A stretch of DNA of 64,000 bases from Flaccisagitta enflata (lineage: Eukaryota > Chaetognatha > Sagittoidea > Aphragmophora), in the NCBI GenBank assembly GCA_965153355.1, contig OZ231126.1, positions 65,224,001 to 65,288,000 on the forward strand, given 5' to 3'. Under the pieces are notes generated by a model, which ran no database searches, had not been told where the DNA came from, and was given only the letters and a program-made list of their open reading frames with translations. This document shows, piece after piece, positions 31,550-43,031 of this stretch (position 1 is its first letter; each line of letters begins with the position of its first letter). A program made the position numbers and the translations under genes.

Positions 31550-31945
31550 GATGAGCAGCCAAACTAATCTACAACTTGTTTGTTTCGGTTCTTATTTCTT
31601 TTTTCATTTGTTTGTTTTCTTAACAATAGAAACATTAGCTGATGAGCAGCCAAACTAATCTACAACTTGTTTGTTTCGGTTCTTATTTCTTTTTTCATTT
31701 GTTTGTTTTCTTAACAATAGAAACATTAGCTGATGAGCAGCCAAACTAATCTACAACTTGTTTGTTTCGGTTCTTATTTTCTTTTTCATTCGTTTGTTTT
31801 CTATATGATATAAACATTGGCTGATGAGCAGCCAACCTAACTCAAAACTTGTTTGTTTCATTTTTTGTTGTTCAGTTTTGTTGTTTTATTCATATCGTTA
31901 TTTCTTTATTTAGAGTATTAGCTGATGAGCAACCAAACTAAAAGT
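31550..31945. repeat. 91-bp tandem repeat, four to five units
   Basis: Units beginning GATGAGCAGCCAAACTAATC start at 31550, 31641, 31732, 31823 and, diverged, 31923. The first three are nearly identical. Each junction contains ATTAG and CTAAT as a short inverted pair around CTGATGAGCAGCC. Confidence 0.9.
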
Positions 31946-32139
31946 TTTTTTTCCATTGATGTCAGACAAAACAAGAATTCGCAATAGACAACTAGACTTG
32001 ATTTTTGCCCTTTCGTTACACCTGAGAAAATATATCCGATGAGAAGACCAAACGATGATCCACCACCACCACTGCTTTTCTACATGTAAAAGCTGAGAAC
32101 TTTTATCAGAAAATAAGATAAATAGATGATCCAACGAAG

Positions 32140-32245
32140 ATCCACTGTAGACGTACACAACGCCATTTGTAGCACGTGATGAGATTCGACAAAACGAAGA
32201 TCCACCGTAGACGTACACATAACGCCGTTTGTAGCACGTGAGAAA
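32140..32245. repeat. Tandem duplication of about 69 bp
   Basis: GTAGACGTACACAACGCCATT and GTAGACGTACACATAACGCCG, each followed by TTGTAGCACGTGA, mark two adjacent copies. Confidence 0.8.
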
Positions 32246-32544
32246 TTTCTGACTGCAAACTTATGGCGAGGAAGTGTTATGTGAGAGAGGCTGTCAGACG
32301 TTGGTCCAGGAGCGATGTAAATGGGTCCCTAGACGATGGTTGAGTGCCGAAAATTTCCCCGAAATTAGATCAAAAGGAAGAGAAGGTGAGAGAGAGAGAG
32401 AGAGATTCCAATAAAGATATAAATTTTTTCTGATCGTTGTCTTTCTGTCTTTGTTTCTTTTTTCTCGCAATGTGGTTGTCTGTCTAACAGTCTGTTTGTA
32501 TATTTCACTTTTTGTTTGTCTTTCAACTTGTCTGTACGACTGTT

Positions 32545-32547
<3 letters not shown>

Positions 32548-32632
<85 letters not shown>
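32548..32632. repeat. (CT)n microsatellite
   Basis: About 85 bp of CT repeats. Confidence 0.95.
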
Positions 32633-32636
<4 letters not shown>

Positions 32637-32814
32637 TCCTTTCCCTTCCCCATTTTCATCTTTCTTCCTCTGGTTTGGCTCCTGCTTAATCCTCTTCTGA
32701 GTCTCCCGTACTATCTTTCTCCGATCCACCCAAAGTCCGACGAGTACGAGTTTCCCAATTCGTCTTCCTTTTCTTCTCTGCAACTTGCCATTCATTTTCT
32801 TCCTTCCTTTTTTT

Positions 32815-34038
32815 GGGCAGCGGCCCCGAAGGGGACGAAGTCCTGTAGAACACAGGGGGAATCTGTCCGTCCGTCCGTCCGTACGTCCGTACGTCCGTAC
32901 GTCCGTCCCCCCCCTGCCCCATCCTCGGCTTCGTCTCCTTTGGGGCCCAAATCCAAACTGTATGGCCCAAATCCGAGCAAAATGGCCCAAATCCGCCCAA
33001 AATTGGACAAATCCAGGCAAAATGGCCTAGGACCAGGTAAAATGGGCCTTATCTGGCTAGAAAAACCTGAATTCTGGCCTGAGTTCTATCATCTTGGCCC
33101 CTTAAACTTAGATTCTGGCTCCAAAAACCCACATCCAAGCCTTAGAGAGCCAGATCCTGACCTTTGGGACCCAGATTCTGACCACCAAGACCAAGGTGCT
33201 GGCCTAAAAGACCTAAATCCTAGCCTCAGAGGACCAGCCCCGAAGGGGACGAAGTCCTGTAGAACACAGGGGGAATCTGTCCGTCCGTCCGTCCGTACGT
33301 CCGTACGTCCGTACGTCCGTCCCCCCCCTGCCCCATCCTCGGCTTTGTCTCCTTTGGGGCCCAAATCCAAACTGTATGGCCCAAATCCGAGCAAAATGGC
33401 CCAAATCCGCCCAAAATTGGACAAATCCAGGCAAAATGGCCTAGGACCAGGTAAAATGGGCCTTATCTGGCTAGAAAACCTGAATTCTGGCCTGAGTTCT
33501 ATCATCTTGGCCCCTTAAACTTAGATTCTGGCTCCAAAAACCCACATCCAAGCCTTAGAGACCCAGATCCTGACCTTTGGGACCCAGATTCTGACCACCA
33601 AGACCAAGGTGCTGGCCTAAAAGACCTAAATCCTAGCCTCAGAGGACCAAATCCTGACCTCAGAAACTGAAATCCTTGCCTCTGAGACCAAGAAATTGGT
33701 CTCTGAGACCCAGATTCTGGCCTCAGAGACCCAGATCCTGGCCTGCTCCTGCCTCAACTTAACCTACAAACTATACAAAAATGGCAAGGGTACCATTGTC
33801 CATATTCTGCCTTTTGTCAGTTCTCCTTGATATTCAATGAAAATTTGAATAACAGGGCATCCTGGACAGAAGGAAGGCAAACAGGACGGACGGACGGACG
33901 GACGGACAGATTCCCCCTGTTTTCTACAGGACTTTGTCCCCTTCGGGGCCGCTGCCCTGCTCCCTCTCAACCTTCATCACTTCCTACTCAAGCAGGGCAC
34001 GGGTACCGCTGACCACTTACTGCCTTTGGGCTGCTATT
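32815..34038 (+). mobile_element. Zeta element, copy 1, with internal 414-bp duplication
   Basis: Left end GGGCAGCGGCCCCGAAGGGG, then ACGAAGTCCTGTAGAACAC, a GTCCGTCCGTAC tract, a C run and GGCCCAAATCC minisatellite. The right end has the complementary CCCTTCGGGGCCGCTGCCC (33940-33958), then GCCCTGCT paired with AGCAGGGC, GGGTACCGCTGACCA and a GCCTTTGGGC hairpin. Positions 32824-33237 and 33238-33651 are near-identical direct copies. Confidence 0.85.
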
Positions 34039-34152
34039 CTTCACTCTTTCTTTCTTCCTTTTTCTCACATTCTTCTCTCTGCTTCTTTCCATCTCTCTCT
34101 ACTCATTGCTAATGAAATAGCATAACATTGTTCAAAGGAATAAAAAAACTTA

Positions 34153-34743
34153 CTACTATCTTCGCCAAAAGAAACGCGACACCTTCTATCTACAATATCT
34201 CGGCTTCTAGAAAAGCTAGATACTTTTTTTTTAAAAAGAAATTAATGTTCTTCAAAAGATCTAAAAAATGAGTCTAATCTGGTAACTGTATCTTAAAGCG
34301 TTTAGAAATGGCAAGCAGAAAAAGGCAAATAGTCAGAATTGATAAAAGATTGTGAAAAAAAAATAATAAAATTTGATATAACTCTAACTTTTTGTTATCT
34401 TAGCTTCTGGAAAAGCTAGATATTTTTTCCAAGAAAGCAAATTAATCTACATCAAAAAATCTCGAAGGTGTAGCTCAAGCCATTTAGAAATGGCAAGCAA
34501 AAGAGTAAGCCTTAATCAAAAATCATTAGCTTGCAAAAACTGTGGACAAATGACAAGAGGTTATCACCCTTGTTAATGAAGAAATGCGATATAAATTGCA
34601 TTTTAGATCCACAGTCTTGTGTATCTTTTATAAAAATAACTTACTTGACCTCCACACTCTCTCAGTTACTGAATTTTGTCAGAGTATGGTCAGTAAATCA
34701 TACCTTTGCCAGGGTGTCGCATTTCTTTTTGCGAAGATAGTAG
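34153..34743. mobile_element. Foldback element with CTACTATCTTCGC ends
   Basis: CTACTATCTTCGCCAAAAG and, in complement, CTACTATCTTCGCAAAAAG bound 591 bp. Left flank TA, right flank TG. The interior has repeated GATATCTCGGCTTCTAGAAA and GAAATGGCAAGC blocks. Confidence 0.75.
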
Positions 34744-34798
34744 TGATAGACGTTCATAGTTTTCAAATTACTCCATCGAATCATAACATGTTCTTTTT

Positions 34799-34820
34799 AG
34801 TTGCGGACACGCAACTCTAC
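34799..34820 (+). mobile_element. HP-beta hairpin remnant with paired changes
   Basis: AGTTGCGGACACGCAACT followed by CTAC. Relative to the usual beta hairpin both arms differ at the partner position (C to T, G to A), so the stem is kept. The rest of the element is missing; R1 copy B follows directly. Confidence 0.65.
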
Positions 34821-35066
34821 CAGTAATGGCGGCTGTCGCCGTGAGGAAAAAAGTCATAAGCGTTGGTCACTTTTCACCAAGCTTTTGTCTCCAGTCACTG
34901 CAAATCTTTTTATATGTGAGATCAAATTAAGAGCAATAGTATGTATTAATTGCACTGAAAATCAGAGAAAGATAGGACTGAGCCAAATGAGCTAGATGAG
35001 CTAAAATCACTCAACCAGACAACCAGCTATGATCACTGACATGCTTTCTTGTATTTGCATGCTCAC

Positions 35067-35404
35067 TAGAGGTGGGGGAAATGCACCTTAGTCAACAGAT
35101 CAAGTTGCACGTGATGGAAATGTCATAATATGATAAGAATAGATAGTATGCCAAGTTTCAGGGTCTTTGGAACAGTTTTAGCCTAGCCCTCCACCCCCCT
35201 CCTGCCCCATAATAAAAGATAGGAAACTTTTGAGGCCAAAATCATTCCTATACATTTTCTATGAGAAATCAGGGGGGTGGAGGGCTAGGCTGAAACTGTT
35301 CCAAAGGCCCTGAAACTTGGCATACTATCTAATCTTATCATATTATGACATTTCCTTCATGTGCAACTTGATCTGCTGACTAAGGTGCATTTACCCCACC
35401 TCTA
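35067..35404. mobile_element. hAT-like MITE with perfect 8-bp target duplication
   Basis: 338 bp, ends TAGAGGTGGGG and CCACCTCTA, with ATGCTCAC directly repeated at 35059-35066 and 35405-35412. The arms are about 130 bp each and nearly identical (GCCTAGCCCTCCACCCCCCT, TTGGCATACTATCT). An 8-bp duplication with TAGNG termini is the hAT signature. No transposase. Confidence 0.92.
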
Positions 35405-35535
35405 ATGCTCACATCAGATATTCATTTATTTATCCTATTAATTATCAGAAAAAAACTGAGCTTAATAAGCTAAGTGAGCTAAAATACTTAAAAACACCCT
35501 CACAGAAGAGCACTTATGCTCACTGACATGTATTT

Positions 35536-35695
35536 AGTCGCGGACTAGCGACTCTATGTAAGGGGCTTTGTCCGTCCATCCGTCGGTTGGTTGGTCGGTT
35601 GGTCCCTGGTGATCGAGTCGAAAAGTGGGAAAACACGCATTCTCGCCCCTGCCCACCTGTCCGCGACTGGTATTGGCCATGCATCGGGCCTTGTT
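35536..35695 (+). mobile_element. HP-beta element inside R1 copy B
   Basis: Hairpin AGTCGCGGACTAGCGACT, GGGGCTTTGTCCG, a GGTTGGTTGGTCGG tract, GATCGAGTCGAAAAGTGGG, the distal TGTCCGCGACTGGTATTGGCC and GGGCCTTGTT. The distal arm complements GTCGCGGAC. Confidence 0.85.
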
Positions 35696-36119
35696 TTGTA
35701 TCTGCTTGCTTTAACATGTATCAAAATATTAATTCATTTATAGCATTTGAAATCAGAAAAAAAGATTGAGCAAAATGAGCAAAATGAGCTAGAATGCTCA
35801 AAAACACCCTCACAGTTGAGCAGCTATGCTCATAAACATGTTTTCTTGTATTTGCATGCTCCAACAAACATAAATACACTCTTTTATTGATCCTATTTAA
35901 AATCAAAATGTATAAAAAAAAAATCAATTTTAATTTTTTGTAAATAAATCTTTAAAAAATCATAGCGCAAAAAATATTTGTCGTAGAGCATTCTGCTTGG
36001 CGCCAAATGAAAGAGAATTATCAAATTTACTTACCCTATCAATTTCATTGGAGGCCCCAATCAGCCGGAAGAGACTCTCAACTTTCGCATAAGAAAATGA
36101 AAACCCCGTTTCTCTCAAA

Positions 36120-36330
36120 TACGTAAAAAAGTCGAAGACTGACTTCGACTTTTTTCCCGATAAGAGGCTATGGAGGTCCTTCTGTTGGTCCGTCTGTTGG
36201 TCAGTGATGATCGAGTCGAAAAGTGTGAAAAAGCGCATTTCTGGTGCTGCAGTTATGAATTTCTGTGTGTGTGAGTGGGCATGGGGTGAGGGAGGGTACG
36301 GATGGGGGTTGCATGCCCCTGCCCACAACG
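36120..36330 (+). mobile_element. HP-like element with GTCGAAGACTGACTTCGAC hairpin
   Basis: A 19-nt hairpin region (stem GTCGAAG/CTTCGAC), TTGGTCCGTCTGTTGGTC, GATCGAGTCGAAAAGTGTG and GCATGCCCCTGCCCAC. The same hairpin occurs at 44879-44901 in R1 copy C. The 3' end is displaced: GTGACCCCGCGTCACTTG at 37486 matches the minus-strand end at 17740-17790. Confidence 0.5.
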
Positions 36331-36336
36331 ATATGA

Positions 36337-37480
36337 CATCATGAACCATATCTTGACACTCTTGTTCCATCACTTTTTTGCACAATTTTTTCCATGAAAT
36401 TATCCATTTTGGACCAAAAATCTGTTTTGACATGTGCTCTGTGAGCCCATTCATACTATTTTAAAGAATCAGTCTTCAAATTGCATGCTTTGTACAGTAA
36501 AATGATCTTAAATTGGATAGATTTTCAAGCAAAATCTTAGAAAAGAGTAAGAATTATTTTAATTAGGTATCTTTACTGTATTATTACCGACACAGTTTGT
36601 ATAATATGATCAAATTTTTTTTGAGAGGCTGTTCATATCTATCTGACACTAGTATAAAACTTTTTTGCCATATGATTTTTAGCATTTTGGATGTCTTTGT
36701 CAAGTACCTTTTAAAAAATGTGAGATGACAATTGAATTTCAAAAAATAGGATATTTTATTTTGAAAAATTCATTTGGGGTACTTCCCATTGGAGTAAAGT
36801 CATGAAATTTGAATGGTAGTCAAAGGAAGCATATAACCTTAAGCATTTCAAATTTCGTAACAATCGGTGGATTTAATGTATCAATTTTGCGAGTTTTTCT
36901 ATTCAAAATTGCGAAATTCAAAGTTTTTGAAAAAAACATTTTTCATCCCCTAAATAACAAATCTTGAACATAGATGAATATTTTGCATTTTTAAAAACAT
37001 CAGACTCGAGATAATGTAATTTACTAGGGTCTGATGTTTTTGGTTTTTCCATTTTTTAAATTTCTATGCAAATTTGTTATTTAGGGTGCACCTATGTCAG
37101 ATTCAACAGAAATATGAAAAAAAGGATGTTTTTTGTTTAGAGTTTTAAATGGGGCACTTCCTGGTGAAGAAAAGTCATGAAATTTTTATGGTAATTAAAT
37201 GATGCACCAGACCACCTGCTTGTAAATTTTTATTACCATAAGACAATTTTTGATATCTGTTTATGAATTTTTAAATGTTTATTTGTGAAATTTATAAAAT
37301 TAGTCATTTTTAAAAGAAAATCACCATTTTTCTTTTCTGATGATATTTTGTATCAATTTTCTCTGTTAACTACCCAAAGTGACATATATTATCAGGTGAA
37401 CTTTTTGTTTTTGGTAAAAAACATGGTGATTTTTTTGCTCTTGGCGAAACTTAAGTGTCACAATTATTTTCATTGTGTCA
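36337..37480. repeat. AT-rich inserted block with two diverged direct copies
   Basis: GGGGTACTTCCCATTGGAG with AAAGTCATGAAATTTGAATGG (36776-36820) and GGGGCACTTCCTGGTGAAG with AAAGTCATGAAATTTTTATGG (37151-37190) are diverged direct repeats. No supported gene. Confidence 0.4.
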
Positions 37481-37665
37481 TATTGTGACCCCGCGTCACT
37501 TGTTGAATTTTTATTCCTTCGCGTCGTTTCTGTAAATCAATAAACACTATTTTGATGATAATCATGTTTGAATAACGCGCAACTCTCGCGATCTCGTCAG
37601 GTGTCAGAGAGAGCACAATAAGCGTAAACACGTTGGAGACTGCCTCTTATAATATTTTTCTTTCC

Positions 37666-37671
<6 letters not shown>

Positions 37672-37755
<84 letters not shown>
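37672..37755. repeat. (CT)n microsatellite
   Basis: About 84 bp of CT repeats. Confidence 0.95.
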
Positions 37756-37757
<2 letters not shown>

Positions 37758-37960
37758 ATCTTTCGCTATTTTCTGCTACGCGACGGAATTTCACAAAACA
37801 GGTAAGTTGAGCATTCATTTTCATGTTCCTTTAAAAAATCGCCAATCGGGGTTACTCATGCTTTAAGGTATAACACATGTCGCACAATTAATGAGAGGGT
37901 AACACTTAAATTTTAACCATAAAAACACAATTGAGTTTGTTGTGAGGAGTGAATATTTTT

Positions 37961-38357
37961 AGTCGCGTGCACGCGACTCTACACCTTGGTCTGTCGGTCG
38001 GTAGGTCGGTAGGTCGGTCCGTCCATCGGTCCGTCACGTAACCTTTTTAAATTTTCAACGTTTATTGACATTTTTTGACATTTTTTGACATTTTTATAAT
38101 ATTTTTTAGCATTTCTTAACAATCTTTAACATTTTTTAACATTTTCCGACTTTTTTGGCATTTAACATTTTTTAACATTTTTTAACATTTTTTAACATTT
38201 TTTAACATTTTTTAACATTTTTTAACATTTTTTAACATTTTTTAACATTATTTAACATTATTTAACATTATTTAACATTTTTTAACATTTCCTGACATTT
38301 TTAACATTTTGTCTGTCAATTCCAGACGCACGCGACTGTTGCCCTCTTGGGCTTGTT
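37961..38357 (+). mobile_element. HP-alpha element with TTAACATTTT core
   Basis: Hairpin AGTCGCGTGCACGCGACT, CTACACCTTGGTCTGTCGG, a GGTCGGTAGGTCGG tract, about 230 bp of TTAACATTTT-like 10-11 bp units, then the distal ACGCACGCGACTG and GGGCTTGTT. Confidence 0.88.
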
Positions 38358-38883
38358 CTTAGGTAAGTGTGTGTACCTTCAAGATACTACATTAAATTTA
38401 GTAAATTTAGTAGATATAATTAAAGAATTTTTCATGGTCTATTTGTTAAAAAATGGGCGGCAGGTGTGATGGACATACCACTAATCATTCAATGACGCCA
38501 AACCGCTCTCCACCCTACGTACCATTCCCTCTCCGTGCTGATGAAGCTCATCCCATCAGTGGCAGAGAGTCTCTTGCATATTGTAAGGTACCTTTCATTT
38601 CCCTACTATCTCAGCTTCTGCCTCTCCTCACCACAACCTCCTCTATGATAACCCACATCTCCATTTCCTCCATCCAATGTATTGACTTCCCACACCACAT
38701 TTCTCCTTCAGAGCTTCCAGTTCCTCTAACATGTTCCTTCTTCTTTCCTCCCTCCCTCTCTTCCTCTCTTAACATTCACTTCATGTTCCGCTCCCCTCGA
38801 TCATGTCCCTGCTTGTCCCTTTCCTCCTTCTCCTTCAACTCCCTCTTCCTCCTCTTCCTCTCTTCAAATTCTCAATGTTTTTC

Positions 38884-39513
38884 ACACTGTCCGCCAGAAC
38901 ACGGAATGAGTTGACTTGAAATGATCGTCTACAACTCTGATAGGTTTTGAGTCCTCGTGGGGTGTATAATACAAATCTAAAAAAGACTAAATCATTTTTG
39001 GGGCGCTTTTTGAATTATATACAAAAATAATACAGATTTAGTACATTTTTCGTCATAACTCTTTGCGATGATATATTTTAGTATTTTTGACTGCAGATTT
39101 GGACTCAGCGGGTGGCTTGCGGTTTGTTTGATATGTCACACTATACACTTTTGAAAAAGAAGTAAAAAATTATTTCTTTATAAAATAATCAAAAATAAAT
39201 ATATTATATAGCAATATGATGACAAAATCAACTTTTTATTTCTTTTTCGAAAATATATAGTGTGAAATATCAAACCAACCACCAAGCACTCGCTGAATCC
39301 GAATCTGCAGTCAAAAATACCAGAAAAGATCACCGCAAAGAGTTATGATGAAAAATGTACTAAATTTGCACCATTTTTGCATATATTTCAAAAAGCGCCC
39401 CAAAAGTGATTTAGTTTCCTTTAGATTTATATTGTACACACTACAATGACCCAAAAACTGAGAGACGATCATTCTACCTCAACTCATTCCGTGTTTTGGC
39501 TGGTAGTGTTCAC
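38884..39513. mobile_element. Foldback element with CACTG/CACTA-type ends
   Basis: CACTGTCCGCCAGAACACGG at the left and CCGTGTTTTGGCTGGTAGTG at the right. The arms continue for about 270 bp (GACTGCAGATT, GGGGCGCTTTTTGAA). TTCA flanks both ends. The spacer is small, near 39190-39235. No coding capacity. Confidence 0.7.
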
Positions 39514-39714
39514 TGCCCACGATATTGCCCCTTCTTCTCCCTTTCCTCCTTCTCCTCCTTCTCCTTCTTCCTACTTCTCCCTCAACTCCCTCCTCCTGCA
39601 TCTTCTCTCTCCCTCTTTCTCTTTCTTCTCCCTCCTTCTGCTTCTCCTACTCTCTCTTAATTCTTCTCCTTTAACTCCCTCTTCCTTCTCCTCCATCTCC
39701 CTCTTCCTCCTTTT

Positions 39715-40322
39715 GGGCAGCGGCCCCAAAGGGGCCGATGACCTATGCTTTCACACAGGAGAAAATTCTTCTCCTCCTTCTCCTTCTCCTCCTCCTCCTT
39801 CTCCATCCACCCCCCCACCCGCTTTCAGCCTCGAGACCCAAATCCCAGCCTTGAGGCACAAATCCCAGCCTCGAGGCCAAAATCTCAGCCTCGTTGCCCA
39901 AATATCAGCCTCGTTGCCCAAATCTCAGCCTCGAGGCCCAAATCTCAGCCTCGAGGCCCAAATCCCAGCCTCGAGGCCCAAATCCCAGCCTCGAGGCCCA
40001 AATCCCAGCCTCGATGCCCAAATCCCAGCCTCAAGGCCCAAATCCCAGCCTCGAGGCCCAAATCCCAGCCTTGAGGCTCAAATCCCAGCCTCCAGGTCCA
40101 AATCCCAGTCTCGAGGCTCAAATCTCGGCCACGAGGCTCAAATCCCCGCCTCTATGGTGAAATCCCAGCTTCAAGGGCCCAATTCCAGCCTCCAGGCTCA
40201 AATAAAAACAGCATAGGTCATCGGCTCCTTCGGGGCCGCTGCCCCTCTCACCACCTCACACCCTCATACACTCACTTAGGGGCAACGGGTACCGCTGACC
40301 ATCTAACGCTTTTGCGACTATT
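39715..40322 (+). mobile_element. Zeta element, copy 2
   Basis: GGGCAGCGGCCCCAAAGGGG, CGATGACCTATGCTTTCACAC, about nineteen 20-bp units (CCCAAATCCCAGCCTCGAGG), ATAGGTCATCGGCTCCTTCGG, GGGCCGCTGCCC. Then GCCCCT paired with AGGGGC, GGGTACCGCTGACCA and a CGCTTTTGCG hairpin. Confidence 0.88.
39826..40205. repeat. 20-bp minisatellite core of zeta copy 2
   Basis: Units of CCCAAATCCCAGCCTCGAGG, about nineteen copies with point changes. The two open frames through it are by-products. Confidence 0.95.
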
Positions 40323-40519
40323 CCCCCTTCTCCCTCTTTCTCCATCTCCTTCTTCTCTCTTCTCCTCCTTCTCTTCCTCTCTTGATATTCTTAATTCTCT
40401 TGATATTGTTTCGCTCGTATCGTGGCAAACACTTGAGAAATCCAACATCCAACATCTTCATTCTAAGATGTCTGCCCATAAGTCACATTTATATACATCT
40501 GCCGTTGACGGTATTCCAT

Positions 40520-40690
<171 letters not shown>

Positions 40691-40899
40691 GACCGACAGA
40701 TAGCCAGAGGCAGGCAGATAGACAGAGACCGACAGATAGACACACGGACACTCAGACACACGGATAAATAAGTCAAAGTTACACAGACAGACCGACAGAC
40801 AGACAGACAGGCTGAAAAATCGAGAGAAAAAAATAGACACATATGTAGACAAACAAACCGTCGCACCAGAGAAGCAAAACATGCTGGCTTTGGTGGTAG

Positions 40900-41605
40900 G
40901 ACAAAAATCCTCGATTCTTGCCTCTAAGGGTGTGGTTTTTTACAACATTGCCTCTGGTAAATAGCTTATCTTTTGGTAACTAGTTAATCCTGAGGTGATT
41001 TGACATTTTTAACAATTGGAATGAAATACTACAGAAATTTTGAATTCAAGATTTTGGGGTTGAAATAGGATTTTTGAGAGGGTTGTTTCAGGAGGAAGAG
41101 AGTTTGAGTTTCTTGCTATCTTTGGGATATGAGGAGTATAAGAAGGTGCCCAGATGGATAAGGTCTCTTCATATGGTCGCCATATTTATCAAGTGTTTTC
41201 TTGTGGTCTGCATATCTCATGTTTAGAAAGAAATTGGTTACCCGTTTCTAAATGTTGCATAACTTTTGACAAGTCCTATGATAATTTCTGAAGAGGAAAT
41301 GTTTTTTCAGAAATTTAAAGGATGGTTGTGATGGGTCCGGATTAAACACCAGTAAGAGCTGCAAAGGCTCTTGTCCTTATTTAAGATATTGTCGAGTAGT
41401 GATGTTGTCCAACTTTCATAACTATAGTTAACGTAACTTAAATGATAGTATCGAGCGCGCTCGAGCGTGCACGCCAGGCACGTTTCTCAGAGTACTGCCA
41501 TGCCCGGTAGAGGTGTTGCGCGTCCAGAAAAACACCTGTTTTCTTGAAAATATCAGTGAATGAATAGATGAATGAAAAATCTTTAGATTTTTGATTGATG
41601 TATGA
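40900..41605. other. Region without recognisable genes
   Basis: No supported coding sequence or clear repeat. A possible foldback remnant (GTCGAGTAGTGATGTTG) is at 41393. Confidence 0.35.
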
Positions 41606-41612
41606 GTAAATA

Positions 41613-42215
41613 ACCATGCCAAAAAAAAATGGCACATCTTTTTCAGGCCTCTCGGTTCATTCATAAGAAGTGAAACTAAGAAAAATCAGTGAGCATTTTA
41701 AAGAGCTTCAAAAAATCTATCATTTGAGTTGTCTCAGAATGTTGTAGCTCTAAAACTTTAGAAATTACAATGATATGAAGAAAAAAGGTCAATTTTGCTT
41801 ACAGCCAGAAAGAGAGTTTTCACATGTCACTTTGAATTGTACCTTTCATTTTTATTTAATCATAACTTCTAAACGAGTCAAGTTAAAGATTTCTGCTTGG
41901 CGCCATTTTAAAGAAAATTTTCTAAATTATTTTTTCCTCATAAATTTTTTTTGATTTGCTTTAGTATATTCATTGATACATAGAAAAACGAGGAAAATTT
42001 TGTTGATTGAATGATCTACTTTGGCAAAAGCAGAGTAATCAACTTCATTTGATTGTCATTTTTAAACAAGAAAAGTCACAATATTCTGCTTGGTCTAGTT
42101 TTAAAGAACTTTTGAATATCTTTCTAACGGTCACTGATTTTCTATAGTTTAATTCAAAGAGAGCGATTAAATTTGCATGTAAAGTTGAGTGTGCCATTTT
42201 TTATTTTGGCATGGT
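41613..42215. mobile_element. TA-flanked foldback element with ACCATGCCAAAA ends
   Basis: ACCATGCCAAAAAAAAATGGC and the complement of ACCATGCCAAAATAAAAAATG bound 603 bp. TA on both sides (41611-41612, 42216-42217). The interior has TTCTGCTTGGCGCCATTTTAAAG. Same family as 19075-19683. Confidence 0.82.
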
Positions 42216-42440
42216 TAACTGAATTGATGAACAAATGAACAAATGAGGGAATTATGAATAATGTTGCAGTGACATTTATTTAATGATTTAATTTCACATT
42301 TGAAAACAAGTAAAACCATACACAATTCCCCGGTCAAAATATGTGTTCCCGCCAGCAAAAGATTCAGGTCTCATTACAACTTATTATCTTTGTTAATGCC
42401 ATTTTGAATCTGATAGCAGAAATATTTTTTATCTTTGATA

Positions 42441-43031
42441 CAGTACGATGGGAGCAATGACGACCTAGACTGGAGGATAGATTTCAAATAACTTAATTTT
42501 GTTTGTATCATAAAATATTTGAAATCTAGGGTAATTGAAGGTTGCCTTATTGAGTGAAAATGTTTGCATCTCTCAAACTTCAACTTGCGATTTGACCTCA
42601 TCAAGACTTCATTTTCAAAGTTCTCAATAGATCGGGTGGAAAAATTTATATGGTTTTGAAAAAAAAATCAGCTCAATCGGTTTATTTTTACAGGTTTTAT
42701 GGTCATTTTAAGTTTTGCCAAAAAATTGATTTGCATAACTTTTTTCTGTTAACCATAGCCGTAAAACCTGTTAAAATAGTCCAATTAAGCTGATTTTTTT
42801 TTTCAAAATTATATAAAATTTTTTGCCCGATCTAATGAAATTGGTTAGATTTTTGAAAAATGAAGTCTTGATGAGGTCAAGTCACAAATTGAGGTTTAAG
42901 AGACGCAAATGCATTCACTCAATAGAGCAACCTTTAATTAGCCTAGATCTCAAATATTTCATGATACTAATAAAATTAGCAAACCTAAAATCTATCATCC
43001 CGTCTAGGTTGTCATTGCCCCCATCGTACTG
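42441..43031. mobile_element. Mariner-like foldback element (CAGTACGATGGG ends), uninterrupted
   Basis: 591 bp, TA at 42439-42440 and 43032-43033. Arms are about 280 bp (GACGACCTAGACTGGAGGAT, TTTACAGGTTTTA). It supplies the empty site for the alpha insertion in the copy at 24664. Confidence 0.88.

Larger units (their letters stand above)
34820..36060 (+). repeat. Composite AT-rich repeat R1, copy B
   Basis: CAGTAATGGCGGCTGTCGCC start, GGACTGAGCCAAATGAGC, internal units with CACCCTCACAGAAGAGCA and CACCCTCACAGTTGAGCAG, and GCATTCTGCTTGGCGCCAAA near the end. Interrupted by a hAT-like MITE and a beta element. Confidence 0.75.

Noticed and set aside
31637-31665. Hammerhead ribozyme suggested by CTGATGAG in the 91-bp repeat
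   Set aside because: The GAAA core element and a cleavage-site strand are missing; the flanking ATTAG/CTAAT pairing is not the hammerhead layout.
32451-33518. 355-residue frame
   Set aside because: It runs through a CT array and the zeta element including its 414-bp duplication; no domain, and frame retention is explained by the repeat structure.
39826-40205. CRISPR-like regular repeats in zeta cores
   Set aside because: Units are contiguous without spacers and lie in an animal-type genome; they are minisatellites.
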